A stretch of 64,000 nucleotides of DNA from Saccharina japonica (Eukaryota; Sar; Phaeophyceae; Laminariales; Laminariaceae), in the NCBI GenBank assembly GCA_008828725.1, contig MEHQ01003470.1, forward strand, positions 303,966-367,965, given 5' to 3'. Shown piece after piece: positions 1 to 14,685 of the stretch; within the stretch, counting starts at the first letter, position 1; every line of letters begins with the position of its first letter. The translations under genes and the position numbers were made by a program. The notes under the pieces were generated by a model. The model worked only from the letters and a program-made list of their open reading frames with translations, ran no database searches and was not told the DNA's origin.

Positions 1-50
1 CGCTGTTCCGACCCGTGCTCCATCCTTTTCAGGCGGAGCATGACCTCCGA
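1..50 (-). CDS. coiled-coil gene, exon 10 (cut by window edge)
   Basis: Acceptor acgtcag|TCGGAG followed by SEVMLRLKRMEHGSEQ in phase 0, the phase left by exon 9. It is helical and charged like its neighbours. The gene continues outside the window. Confidence 0.55.
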
Positions 51-3000
51 CTGACGTTCTCGCCCCTCCTTGCCCTGATACATTGGTCGGTCGGTCGGTC
101 AATTGGTCGGTCGGTTGGTCCGTTGGTCGGACGCGTGCTACGATAGAGGTATACCGCACTTTTTGGCTGAAATGGTTTCTGGATGGCTATTTGTATGCTC
201 CTTAACCCGTAATCGACGGGCCTTTTTTTTTCATTTTTTTTTCATTTTCGTGGTGCAATATTGTTCATTCTATTCTTAGGCCATGGGGCTGTTCGTCGGG
301 TATATAGCACTTTTATTTTCGTTCAAAATCAGTTTTTGGGTGACGCATAGAGCTCCTTAATAAGTCACCACCCTCAGAAGGCAGAAACATGGTGCGGCAT
401 CTCTATCGGGTGGTCGGTCTGTTGGTGAGTTGGTCGTTTTTTCGGTGGGTTGATTGGTTGAATGATGCTCCCGTTGGTTGGGTTTTCAACAATTACGTAG
501 TCGATTTTTTCGTCTGGTTGCGTGATAATTTCGTTGGTTGGTTGGTTTCTTATTTTTTTTGTTGTATGGTTGGCGTTTGGTCGGCCGATTGGTTTAGGTT
601 CTAATACTACAGCAGTGAATACCCCGAGTTAAGAGAGCACCCCGTGACGAGCCGAACCTTCCGAGAATTTTCCGAGGCGGTTGGGGTCGGGGTTAGGGAT
701 AGTTATTCAAAGTCAAGTATATGTCTAAGCTGTGCCTAGCTCTATACAGCCCCTCCTTCCCTTCCTCTCTTCCTTCCTCCCTTCCTCCCTCCCTCCCTCC
801 CTCCCTCCCTCCCTCCCTCCCTCCCTCCTTCCCTCACCTCTCGCCGTGCCTCTTCCAGAGCCTGCCGGGCTAGCCCCTCCACGCTCCTGACTCTCACCGA
901 AGCCCTCTCCTCCATGTCGCTCATTCTCTGAGCCACGGACAGCACAGCTGTAGCCATCGAGAGGTGCAGCCTCCCGCCGTCTCGTTGAAGGGCGCGGGAG
1001 TCGGTGGAGGCATCGGCGGAGGCGGGAACAGGCGGGGATGGATGGGCCGTGTCCCCTACTTCTGTCTGGATGCACACGTCTGCCGCCGCCTGCCGCATCG
1101 CGGTAAATAACAAAAAGGTGGCGTGAAGCGCGTAATTTGATCGCAATTTGCGCGTGTCGTCGATTTCAAAAATGGTTTCATGAAACATGAAAAACAATTG
1201 TTTTTTATGTTTAGTTGATTTGTCTTATCCTCTATTGTTTCGTGCTGTTTAATATATACTTCGTATACAGTACGCGATAGATGTTAAGAATCTCTTATTT
1301 TTGGGCAGACTGGAATTCTTGAGTAAGACTGGGTGCGTTCCACCCTGTTTTCAATACAAAGAGGTCGCATTCTTATTTTCACCCCAAAATCTTAGTCTCA
1401 AATTCTTCATTATCAGGTTCTTAACATATGTCGCGCACTTTATACACTTCAAAGTAGTTGTTTTTTCCATTGCGTCACGTCATGTTATGTCAGTTTTGTG
1501 GTGTGACTTCAATTTGTTTTTATTTTTTCGCGTGCGGCGGTGGATTTTGGGGAGGATTGTCAGCACAAAAAAAAAAGTATCCAGGTGAGAAAAAAAGAAA
1601 GAAAACGCCACAGAAGAAATGAGTATGAACCAGAGAATAGGGCAGAACAAAGAAGATATAAGAAGAGCAAATGTAACAAAAATTTGCAGTTAAACGGACG
1701 TACCATGTACCTGGTATATAACATTAGCTAAAATAAAACGGCACCAGTTGAAGTTAAAAACAGCACCAAAAATAAAGAAGAAAACTAGCTTGAAGGACGC
1801 AGGCCAGCGAAATGCACGGCTGCAAGAGCAACACACAACAAAAATGTAAATAGGACCTACGGTCCAGACCTATTTTTACTATTACTAGCAATATGTGGTC
1901 CTATTTACTACAGTCCTCCGTAGTAGGTTTACATTTTCGTACGTACGTCCGGTTTAAATTCGGTTGATCAATTCACAACCAGCAGTCACTGCCGCGGCCC
2001 CAACCATTCAAATGCCCACTCCTGTTTAAGAATTATGTTTTAATGCATGCTTCTGAACAGAGAAGTAGTACCTCGTAAATATGGTTAGGTACATGTTTAT
2101 GAACAGTGCAGTCGTGAAATGATTACTCGTAAAAAGCATGATTCTGAACAGAGCAGTAGCAAAACGATGATACGTGAATACAGCAGTGTCTGAACAGTGC
2201 AAGTTTAGTATTAATAGTAAAAAGGCCGATAACTACCAGGGAGTATAATAACATGTAAACCGTGAACGTCTCAAGGTCATGCCCTCGCCGTGGGTGACCA
2301 AAACACCACCTTTCCCCACCCGCCTGGCTGCAACCTACTGCTGTAGTTATACACATTACCGGTGCCGCTGCGTCACTCTCGCCAACCACTGGGGATGAAC
2401 CACTCTCATCCCCTTCATCGAAACGCCTCCATGAACATAATTCCATTTCACCCACCCACCCGCTCCTGACCGCAAAAGCTACTATAGTAACCTCTCCTAT
2501 TACGGGAGACCATAGTAAATATCATATAATAGGACTAAATAGAACCTACGGTACACAAAAACCCTACCAGGTATATATTTTAGTAATGTTACTAATTATA
2601 TTTGGTCCTGATTACTATCATATGTTCCTTCGTAATACTATGAAAATAGCATGTCATCGGTATCGCACTGTCACTCTCGTCGCCCCCAGGGGATAAACCG
2701 CCCTCGTCCCCTCCGTCGAAACGCCGCCATGAACAAAACACGACTTCAACCACCCACCCACAAGTTCCTTACCGAAAAACCTACTATCATACAAATATCT
2801 CACCGGTGCCGCGGCGTCACTCTCGTCGTCCCCCGGGGATGAATCGCTCTCATCCCCTTCGTCGAAAAGCCTCTTTCTCCTCGCCTCGGCCTCGGTTTCT
2901 GCAATAGTGTCCAAAAATCTGCGAGATTCCAGCGCCGAGGCGCGCTTCACCGCGGCCGTTTCCGGGGATATATCACCCATGTCCCCTCCTTCCGTACCCG

Positions 3001-5096
3001 CTCTCCCAGCCTCCCATAGGAGTTCCTGCACAGATAAGCAGGCGTTTTTTTTAATAAAAATGTCAACATACGTCAGCTGTGAGTACGACCGATTGAACGG
3101 TTGAAACTCAACTTTGCAAGCTGCGCGGTACGCTTTGTCAGCTGTCGACGGGCGAGGGTTAAATCAAAAGCTCATCAACGATCGACGCGTCTATTGATAG
3201 GAACCAAAAGTATATGTTATACCTGGTAAAGACATGTATATAATAAAACGTACTAGTACCACACTGCTTGGGAATATAAGAACCGTTAAGTATTCATATC
3301 ATAGCCCAAATGGGTGCTGTACTACCGGTCACATAGGTACCTTGCACCTTGCACCGCAGAATGTAGAAAACTGCAGGAATAAATATCGGCGGCGCAATAA
3401 CCAACCATGCGGCGCAATAAAAAACGTGTAGCAAGGTTGGGGTGCAATATACGAGGGTGAGGCGCAAACAGACGAGGGTGCGGCGCAATGTACAATAATG
3501 CGGCACAATAGACAAGGGTATCGGATAATTATCAGCATGTAAGGTGTAAGGGTGCGGCGCAAGTGACAAGGGTGCGGCGGAATCGTCAAAGTGCGGCGCG
3601 ATATAAAATAATGCGGCACAATAGACAAGTCAGGTGCGACGCAAAAGACAAGGGTGCGATAAGGGTGGGGGGTTTTATATAAGGCTGCGGCGCAATAGAC
3701 AAGCGTGCGGCGCGATATACACGGATGTGGCGAAATATATGGGAAGGGTGAAGGGTGTCTGGACTCGCACACACGCAGGTGACTGCGACCGAAGCAAATA
3801 TGAGTACCCGAGACCCCCTCTCCTCGGTCTCCTCTCTCTTCCCGCGCATCGCACCTGCACCCCAGCTTCGCCCGTTTCGCCGGCGGCGTGATTAATGCCG
3901 CTTCGATGCTGCTCCGCTTGGTGGCCGTTTCTTACACCGGCCGCTTTATCAAGCACCGAACCTTGCGAACGCTCGTCGCCAAGAGGGAGCTGCTGCCAGG
4001 CTGGCCCACCTGAGTGAGCATGATCAGGCAAACAATATTAAAAAACGCCATGCAATATTTTAGAGTGCTTCAGTGCTTCGGAGCGATCCCCTCTCCTACC
4101 GCTAGCGCCTCTGGTGGGTACTTGTCGAGGGTTTTCGATGGCCTGCTGTTGGATGCTTGAGGTGGTTCTTGCTGCCACAGCTCACTTAAAATGGTACCAG
4201 GTATTATTTTTTAGGTGGCTCAAGCTTGTTTTCTGGTACGTGAGAAAGTTTCAAAATGAGCTAGTGCTGTCGTCCGTATGATATCATAGCCCGAAACTCT
4301 CGCAACTGCGACCCTCGAGAAGCGGGGAAGCTGGTCTGGGAATATTTCCGACAGTAGTCTATTGTCAACAGTAATGGTTGTAGTTCGAAATTATCGATTT
4401 CCGGGGCGAAAAAGAGAACGAAAGTAGAAACAAAAACTTTGTGTGCAAGCTCAGAAAACATGTCGCATCAAAAACGTCCTTGTATCCGCTAATGCATACC
4501 AGGTACGTTTGAGAGTCTTCAGTTTTTCCTTCGTACGCGTGATACACATTTAATTTGGTTGCACAAATCATACAGGCTACTCTTATCGTTCAACTGGTAC
4601 ACATCAATAACATATAATATACACAACAGTGAAATTCTCCCAGAATCCTGCAAAGTATATACATGTACCGGGTATACAACATCATATTGTGTTTACGTGC
4701 TTACTTATGTATACAAATAAAACAATTCATACAAAATCATAGTGAACGACACCACAATACAACTCATAATACAACTTCCTACAAATCATACACCAGGTAC
4801 AAACAATAATACAAATAACACAAACATCATACCTGGTATACGACGCGTACATGATGCGACAAATCATACAAATCATTCATGTCCATGCCAGGTACCAGGT
4901 ACATATTCATATGAAAATGTTCATACATTCAACGCTTACCGGCTAGCGCGCGGCCTAGACTCGTAGAGTAACGCCTTCCAGGGGCCCGCGCTTCGTCCAC
5001 GGGGACATCGCCCCACCCGCTCCCCGCCGCAAGCATGCGTCCAAGGTTAGACCTGCCCACACACAGCCAGACGAGCATTAGCAACAGAGCAGCAGC

Positions 5097-5162
<66 letters not shown>

Positions 5163-7433
5163 AATACTACTCGTATAATATGTACGTCATACCAGATAAT
5201 ACTTTACATGTCATACACTTATTTTAATGTAGAAAGTAAAAGCTTTCTGGCTCAGACGTTACTGCTGCTGCTGCTGCTGTACGTAGGCTCGTCGGTCAGA
5301 AAAAAAAAAACACCATTCAATCAACCAATCGTAGTTTTTTACAGGTCGGTAAAAAAAAAATGGGTCGATATTCCAGGATGAATCCTTTCCTATTATATTA
5401 TAATTAAACAGCCGATTTTCCTAATTGATAATTGCTTTTCCGATGAGAATGAAAATCGATTTTAGTACTTTGTTATTGTTTAAGAGTTGCATTTCGCTCA
5501 CGATCAAAATTCGACCTGGAAAATATGTTCCTCGATGATACGGATCGATACACGAAAAAAAAAATGAAATCGACCTTCACAGGCTCGAAAAACCATAAAT
5601 ACGGATTTCCTGGGATCCTCGATATCTTGAGACTGCCGATGCCGATTTCGTTTTTTTTTTTTTTGTCATCGACGGGTGTCACAACTGACAATAGTTTACA
5701 GTGAAAAACATTACTGTAAGGGAAGTACATCTCTTGCAATTAAAAAAAAAACAATATTTCCGATTTTCATTCTCATCGGAAAGGCAATTCTCAATTAGGA
5801 AAATCGGCTGTTATTAAAGAATAATATTAATAGTATACGACTATTAATATTAATACTTCCAAGTATGTTACATGTATGAAATATGTATAAATATATTTAT
5901 GGTGTATTGTTGGCTATTGTATCGAAAAGTTCGATAAATCGAAATATCGAACTTACGATTAATCAGAATATCGAAATATCGAAATTTCGATGTATCGAAA
6001 TATCGAGCATTCGATGTATCGAAATATCGAACTTTCGATATATGATATCGTGTACCTGGTATATGATATAAAACGTGTTTTGTCCTGCATCCCCTGGTAT
6101 CACCGTGTTTTTCATGCCGATATGCCGAGACAGCAGCAGTACTGGACAAACTTAAACATCGATATCGTATGATACGTATCGAATACTTTCGTTTTCGTTT
6201 TTGTATTTTTATTATTTAATTTGCCTTCCGTTTTTGTATCGATACCAGGTACAGCAGTAGATACTGCTCTAGTATCGAAAACTCGATCATCGTTCGATAT
6301 CCAACCCTATTAATAATCAAGGTACCTGGTACACGGTGTATATACTAACCTTGAGTTGATAAGGAAAACATATTTATGTTTCAACATGAACATCAGCTCC
6401 CAGAGCTCCGTTGGTAGAGCGCGGCTCTGATAAAGCCGAGGTCCCGGGTTCGAGCCCCGGTGGGAGTATTGTTTTCACTTTTTAAATACGTTTTACATGT
6501 TTTACATTTTATTGTGTGTGTGTTTTCACATTAAACGCGTTCTTTCTATATACGTACTCAACCACATCAGTACACCCAGTGTCTGTCCAGTACACCCAGT
6601 GTCTGTCCTGATTCCTAATCCTAAAGAGATATGATATATTAAAAAATTAAAAAAACAACAGCTGTGAGCTGGAGGATTTCGTCGAAGCTCATCTTTGCTA
6701 GCTGAGTGTAATACTTCGATCGCGCGTACTTACGGATTTTATATGTCCTCATGTAGGATGTACATCTATATACAGCTACGTAGCAAAGATCAGTTTCGAC
6801 GAAATCCTCGAGCTCACAGCTGTTTTTTTTTTTTGTTTTTTTTTCAAATATACAATATGTGGTCACAGACTGTGAGAAAAACAAGGAAAAAAAACCCCGG
6901 TAAAGCAAGTGAAACGTCAGCGTACCGGGCACGAGAACACAACGTGTACCCAATTATTCTCGGGGAGGAGACTGCTGTGTCACCTCGGGTCTAGAAGGAA
7001 AAGAAGGGCCTAGATGGGATGATGAGCAAAAAAAAGGACAAAAATGGGCAACCTGAACTTGATACTCGTATTATATGATATACGTACATACCGGTACCGG
7101 TATGCAACAGCAGTAGTAATGGGGAGAAGGTCCTTGGTTCGAATCTCAGCGAGGACAGGTTTATTGTATATATTTCACACGACATATATACGTACGTACT
7201 CGTTTCTATTTTTACCTTCACATAGCGTGTAGAGGGGAGCGGAGGGCTCCAGACTATCTGTTTTTGACTGGCTTTGATCGCTTTGCGGACCCTTCGGGTT
7301 CCACTTTTATTTCAGTATACCTTTTTTGGGTAAGTTAGCCTGTGACCACGGGAATCGACCGTGTCAAGTGTTGGATTAGTACGGACAGATGGAGGTACTG
7401 GATAGAGAGACCGGCACGGTTTTTAATGTGAAG

Positions 7434-7470
<37 letters not shown>

Positions 7471-10400
7471 CTCGTACATCCATTTTTTTTTTACGCTCCA
7501 TCATTTTTTATTTATTTACTTTTATCCTCCGGCGGATGGGTAAAAATAAAGCTTACGCCCTCTCCATCATTTACCATTAATAGACTAATACTGTACGGCG
7601 CAACGGATCTCTGACCACGGGTTGTCCAGAAAAAACGTTGAGGGTGAACGTAAATTTAACCTCCCACGAGTCCAGCTAGGATGAAAAGTGACGATTCAAG
7701 ATATAAATATACAAGGGCTCCGCATGGGTGCCGGCGAGGCACCCATGCTTCGGATAGGACTTTATGCCTGGTACATCATTTATTCGGTATAGAGCCGGTC
7801 GCCCCGGTAGACTAGTGGTCAGCTTCAAAGACTACTGGCATTGGTACCCAAGTTCGAATCCCACCGTGGTGAGATTTTTACTTTATTTGAAAAAATAAAA
7901 AGGAACCAATTGCTGAGGGCGCCTTCGTGGCGTGGGTAGGCGGAATCCGACGCAAGTCGACGAGGGAAGAGAGTGCTGAAACCTTCTCGCGATAAAAATG
8001 CAAGGCAAGTACCGTAGTGGGGAGGGGGGAGAAGAGCCTACTTAGTGACCCCGGATCTGAGTTACGACTAAAGAGGGCGAGAGAAAAGCAGGGCGAAGAT
8101 AATAAATGGGATGGACGAAAAGAAGAAAAAAAAAAATACCATCCTCATCTATATTAAAAAAATATATGGCGGAAGCCAGCAAGAGGAAGATGTTACTATT
8201 TTTTTTAAAATAAGACATCAGCTGTGATGAGAGGTCCAGGTTTTCGGCCGAAACCCGTCCTTGCAAGTTGCGTGTGATATTATACTATTAATAGTATTAA
8301 TAGTATGATACCCATCGCGCGTACTACGGGTTTTCATAGGACCTCATGGCAGATAAATAGGTGTATCCCTTTTGAGGGGAACACAATATCAACACTATGT
8401 CCCCCTCATATGGGATGTGCATAACACTATGTCCCCCTCATACGGGATGTGCATCCTGTATGAGGACATATAAAACCCGTTAGCACGCGCGATCGAAGTA
8501 TTACACTCAGCTACGTAGCAAGGATGAGTTTCGACGAAATCCTCGAGCTCACAGCTAATGTTTTTTCTTTAATTTAATAATAACTGGTACAACGTATGAA
8601 ATACATACATACATACATATTATATCATATATATATATGCGTACGTCAAACCCAATGCACGTGAAGAAAAGCAGGTTTATTGCTGCAAGGTATCGTACAC
8701 TAGCTATGAATAATGTACGTGGATGATTGATTCGGTGGAATCGCCAGGTTTCGGAGTGGGTCAGCCAAACTCGAATAAGTGTAACTGGGACCCCTCTGCG
8801 CGCTATGCCATGTTATTATACAAAACCTTTGCGCGAAGTATCCCACGCAGCTTGCAAAATATGAGTTTCGACGACATCCTCGATCTCACAGCTGTCGTTT
8901 TTTATTTTCTCTATACGTATATACAAAACCTTTCTTTTATCGTATCGTTGGCAGGGGAGGGGTGGATGAACTTAATGAATTCATCCAGAAATTACTTGAG
9001 CAAATACTTGAGGTAATTGATTAATTTCTCGTGTGGTGAAAACCAATTAATGTCTTGAATCTGTGTGGAATAATTTAGTATACCACGAAAACAAATACTC
9101 AATCATACTGTTTACTGTATCATACCCCCAAAACATAATTAATCTACGACGCAATAGTCTACCAGGTACCAAAAACTAAATAAAAGCTGGTAACGCGTTG
9201 GTGAGGATTCATGTGTTGTACTCGTATTGGGTTAAAAAAACACAAAATAGTGTTTTCAGTACGTTCCCTGTTCCGGTTCTTGCACGCTTCTCATACATAT
9301 CATACGTAACTGGTGTATGCACATAAATGTTTTCAAATGTTCTGCTGTTCTTGAATTTTGGGGGTTTATTACAGTTCTCCGAAGTATGTATAAATACGAT
9401 CTTTAGCGAAATAGGTCTTTCAAAAACAGAATCGCGAAATAAAAAAAGCAGACAACTACGTATACGTACTCGTAGCACCTGTTTTGTTCTGATTCGTCGC
9501 ACCCAGTACCCAGTACATTTGGCATTGCAATTGCTCGTGTCCTTTATTATTTGCGATGTACCTGGTAACATACTTATAAAAACCAAAAACAACAGCTGCG
9601 AGGAGATCGAGGATTTCGTCGAAACTCATCTTTGCACATATATAGTATATTATGTTATGTTTTGCTTCGTGCGCACCAATATCATTTTACGTTTCGTGTA
9701 TCTGTGACTACGAAAGTTTTTCCTCTCTACTACCGGATACCAGAGATGGATCAGTACGGACCCTATCGATAGGTGCCAGGGTGTGACAGGTTGCCGTTCG
9801 CGTGAACATTGCGGTTTCATGTCATACCAAGCAAAAAACATCATACAACAACAACAACAACAACAACAAAACAGCAGTGGCAAGACGACAGCACCAACAC
9901 CGACACCAACACCAGCAAGAGCAGCAGCAGCAGCAACAACAACAACAGTGGAGAGACGCGTACAACAACACAAACAACAACACATACACCACTACCAGTA
10001 TCACCACACCACCAACAAAACACGCAGCGCGACCAAACCTGAAAGAATGCAGAGGCTGAGAAAGCTGTCCGGGGCTACCCTCCCTCCCTTCCCCCTCCCC
10101 CCCCCGCTCCCCACCCTCCTCCCCCGCTCCAGCATGCCGACCTTCTCCCCCCTCTCCCATCGACTCCTCCCCATCCCAATCGCTCTCCATCGGCCAGTAC
10201 TTCTCTGTCAGAGGACGCCCAGTCAGCCCCTCCCCCCCCCCCTCCCCCCCCCCCCCCCGCTCCCCCCCCTCCTCCCCCGCTCCAGCATGCCGACCTTCCC
10301 CCCCCTCTCCCATCGACTCCTCCCCACCCCAATCACTCGTCATCGGCCAGTACTTCTCTGTCAGAGGACGCCCAGTCAGCCCCCCCCCCCCCCCTTCCCC

Positions 10401-13400
10401 CGCCTCTTCCTCTTTTTCTTCCACCCTCTCCGGCAGCGTCAGTTTTTTGTGGGCGTCGTCGGCGGGTAGTAGTGGTAGTAACCGCCGCCGCTGCGCTTCC
10501 TCCGCCGCCTCGGCCTCCCTCCCGACAAGGGCAGTTTCGCGTTCTCGCAGCGAGAGCTCCTGATTGGTCAGGAGAACGCGCCGACTCTCCACCTCGCCGC
10601 GAAGAGCCTGGCCAATCATCGTACAGATATGTACAGTACGCGACAGCAGGTGATATCCTCCAATTTTGGTTACGTAAGGCTGGCGGCTTACTGTGGTGTT
10701 AACGTTGAGCGTAGGCTCTTAAAGGTTACCAGGTATGTATGTATGTAGGATTTTGGGTGGGATTCCTCGCTGAACACAAGTACCCACATACACAGCCGTA
10801 AAGTCCTGAATACATTCTTAAATCAGCCTGAGAATGATTCAACTCTCAAAGTTTCCAACACATGTCCCGTGCGACAGTAAGTCAAGGGCGCAACCTCCCC
10901 CCCCCCTTCCCTCCGCCCCTTACCCTCTGAAACCCATGCTCCCCTACTTGACGTGCGCCGGGTTAGGCCCGTAGAGCATACCTCATCTGCCTTGCTACGT
11001 ACTGCAGTGCTTCTCTGTCAGAGGACGCCCAGTCAGCCCCTCCCCCCCCCCTTCCCCCCCCTCTTCCTCTTTTTCTTCCACCCTCTCCGGCAGCGTCAGT
11101 TTTTTGTGGGCGTCGTCGGCGGGTAGTAGTGGTAGTAACCGCCGCCGCTGCGCTTCCTCCGCCGCCTCGGCCTCCCTCCCGACAAGGGCAGTTTCGCGTT
11201 CTCGCAGCGAGAGCTCCTGATTGGTCAGGAGAACGCGCCGACTCTCCACCTCGCCGCGAAGAGCCTGGCCAATCATCGTACAGATATGTACAGTACGCGA
11301 CAGCAGGTGATATCCTCCAATTTTGGTTACGTAAGGCTGGCGGCTTACTGTGGTGTTAACGTTGAGCGTAGGCTCTTAAAGGTTACCAGGTATGTATGTA
11401 TGTAGGATTTTGGGTGGGATTCCTCGCTGAACACAAGTACCCACATACACAGCCGTAAAGTCCTGAATACATTCTTAAATCAGCCTGAGAATGATTCAAC
11501 TCTCAAAGTTTCCAACACATGTCCCGTGCGACAGTAAGTCAAGGGCGCAACTCTCAAATTCTTAACACATGTCGCGTGCTGTTTAAGTCAAGCGCCACGC
11601 CACGTAAAAGACCGAAGCACTTCGTATCGCACGTCACACGCACAGCTTGCACATACTTGTATTTACCGCTCTGATTCGGATCATAAGCGACCACCGGGTA
11701 ATTCCATACTGTAACATAAGTACCAGGTACCTGGTGTATCGTACCGAACAGCTAATATCGAAGTCACAACTAACGATTTTTCACCAACAAGTTAAAAACA
11801 ATGGAAGGGTAGGGGCAGGGCTCGGCGGGGGGGAACAAGATACCTAAAAGCGTGACACGTCGATCAGACCATCGACTCCCATTTCGTGACCTATAAGCAG
11901 TAGGCCTTTCAGGGAAGATAAATAGATTCCCGATCTTGCATGGTCTGTATGATCTGTATGATCTGTATGATCTGTATGATCTAGCTCATGTTGCTGGGTG
12001 GGACCCAAGTAACCTGCATGACGTACCTCGTACAGTAGGACAAGTTTCCTGGGTTGGATATGTACTATACAGATCCTGCACAATGTATCTTAACGGCAGC
12101 TTAGGATCTAGATGATGTAGATGATCTATCTGTTGATGATCTATCTGTAGATGGTCTCTCTGTAGATGGTCTGATCGTCGTGTGACCTGTTCATAGTGTA
12201 ACTCTTTTTCGAATCGAATTCGCGCAGCCCACCTGCCACAGATTTTTTTTCCCCATTACGTACAACCCGCAGCAGTACATCAGCCCTGATACGGGTTTCC
12301 TATGTACGCGGGCGGGATAAAACCCAGAATCCAACATGCGCACCAAGTATCATACATACGTGGAGGCAGGGTATACAGTTTTACTATTATAGTGTTAATA
12401 TGCTGTTCGAGGGTAAAAGCTAAGACCGGTGATATGCACCACTACCAATATACAGATATACGTGTACCACTACCAACATACTGGTATGATATTAGAGTGG
12501 GCGTTCGCTTTCGGGTCACGTGGTTGATTTATTTTGCTGTATTTACTAAAACTAAAAAAAAAAAAAACAGCTGCAAGATCGAGGATTTCGTCGAAGCTCA
12601 TACATACATCTTTGCAAGCTGTGCGTGATACTTTTCGATCGTCTGGGGACGTTAAAAGGATTGGGAAAAAAAAAACTCATTCTAGACCAAAAAAATGGTG
12701 TACCGTTAGTCGTAACACACTCGCCATATTTGGGAAAAAAATACTTAGAATTAGAGTTGCCTCATTTTTTCAATGACAAACAAGGGTTGAGCAACCCACT
12801 CTGGAATGCGCGAAACGGGGCGCGGATACCATACCTGCATAAGCGCCGACCTCTCCACGCCCAACTCCTTCTGCTGCCCCACCACCTCCCGCATCAGGTC
12901 CAAGAGCTCGGGCGAAACCGTCGCGGCAGAAACGCCTCCTGAGGGTTTCCCATCCCCTTCCACAGCAGGTGGCCCCCCCACAGCGTCCGCCATTTCTGCT
13001 GCCCTCGTAGCGGCCGCCGACAACCGCAGCATTCCATCCAGCTCCACCCATCCGCCGCTACCCATACCAACCTCCGATGCAGGTGCAAGCCGCCCCGTGG
13101 TGAGCCGCAGCGTCCTCGCCCCCCCCCCCCGCCCTCCTCCTCCTCCTCCTTCTGCTCCACCCTCGCCCTCTCCTCCTTCAGCCGCAGCAGCGATGATGAG
13201 CATAGCATCGTCATCGCCTCCTCCCCCCTCACTACCGTCACCCACCTCTCGCATAGCCTCGGTGCCGAAGCTGGGAACACCGCAGCTCCCGGATCTTCCT
13301 CCTGCTGCACCAGCCGCCGCCGCACCTCTTCTAACGCCGCTACCGCCACCGCCGCCGCTGCCGCTGATCCTTCTACCCGCCCCCCGCAAGAGCCCGTCGT

Positions 13401-14643
13401 CGTCGGACGGGCGCCAGGAGGAGTTCCTCCCTTCTCCTTCCAGAAACACCACGGGGGGTGGCGGGAAAACAACGCGGCGGGCGGTATTAAGCGGGTGGAG
13501 ACTGTCCTCGGTCGACAACGACGCCAGCGAAGCATCATCCCCGCCACCATCACCATAATTACCACCACCATCACCATTGCCACCATCATGATCATAATCA
13601 TCACCATAGCTGTAGCGGTTGTCGACACGAGCGGGCGTTCCCAACCTCCCCGAAGCGGCTTTCGAACCAAGCGGCGTTTCCCCGAAAGACCGCCGCAGCT
13701 GCTGCTGTTGCTGCTGCTGCCGCCGCTGCCGCCGGTCCTGGCTTCGCAGGGCGTTCTGTACCGCCGGCTGCGGGGGGAGAAACAGCTGCACCTCGTCCGT
13801 AACCGTCTGCGCCTGAGCGTCGGCCGTCTCCACCGGTATGATGTGCCCTAAATATTCACTGCTGCCGTCCCCCTTGCCTATGCCCGCGACCCGGGCGTCA
13901 GGTGTGGGCCTGTCAAGAACGGGTTTGTTAGAGACGGCCTTCTTAGGATTCGGACCGGGGCCGCGTGTCGGCCGTCCCCTGTCTCGGCGCTGACGGTTCC
14001 TCGCTCCGTACAGCTTCCCAGCCGCCGCCGCTGCCGCCGTTGGCTTAGGCCTTGCCTTTCGTGTTACTGCGGTGGAAGAAGCAGCGGTGGCAGCAGCAGC
14101 CGCAGCCGCGGTACCGTTAGCGACAGCGGCAGGAGCAGTAGCGGTAGTGGAAACACCACCAAAAGCGGCGGCGGCGGTTGTGGTTCCTTCGGGCGCAACG
14201 CGGATCGTCTTCATGCTTCTCAGCCTGTCCAACTCCCGCTGCAGCCGCCCCTCCCGCTCGCGCATCTCTTTTCTGAGCTCGTCCACCGCCCGGGTAGCGC
14301 CCTCTCGCTGCTCGCGGGCGGCAGCCACAGCCTGATCACGGGCGACAGCCAGAGCCGCCGCGGATTCAGGCGGCAGCTCAGGAGACACGTCCCGGTTCTC
14401 CGAAAGCGACAGCTCCGGCGGCTGCGGCGGTGACGCCCGCGGCGCCTTCCCGACTCCCGACTTTGTCGGCCTCGAGCGAACCCGACGCCGAGCCGTAGCG
14501 CTCCCTGAGGGGGGGAACTTCTCAGGCTTCGGAGTTGTGGAGATGGCGCGCAGCTCCAGCGGGAGACTATGGCTTTGCCGCTGTCGAGGGGTCAGCACCC
14601 CCGGGACGAAGTAGCCGTGGGCGCCTCCAGCGCTGCTATCGCC

Positions 14644-14685
<42 letters not shown>

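Larger units (their letters stand above)
4010..10078. other. 6-kb gap in coiled-coil gene (intron) with repeats and a tRNA
   Basis: AT-richer than the exons. I see no convincing exon, but short ones could be missed. It holds (CAA)n runs, TIR elements, TCGATATTTCGA-type repeats, the tRNA at 6396-6468, a tRNA-like box-B motif at 7150, and hairpin MITEs. Confidence 0.5.

Noticed and set aside
7803-7875. Second tRNA gene
   Set aside because: Box A and B are present, but the T stem and one acceptor pair do not form; kept only as a SINE-like repeat.
12806-13558. Plus-strand Pro/Ser-rich 250-codon frame
   Set aside because: Antisense shadow of exon 5 of the minus-strand gene; GC-rich DNA keeps several frames open. 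The minus frame has matching splice phases on both sides.
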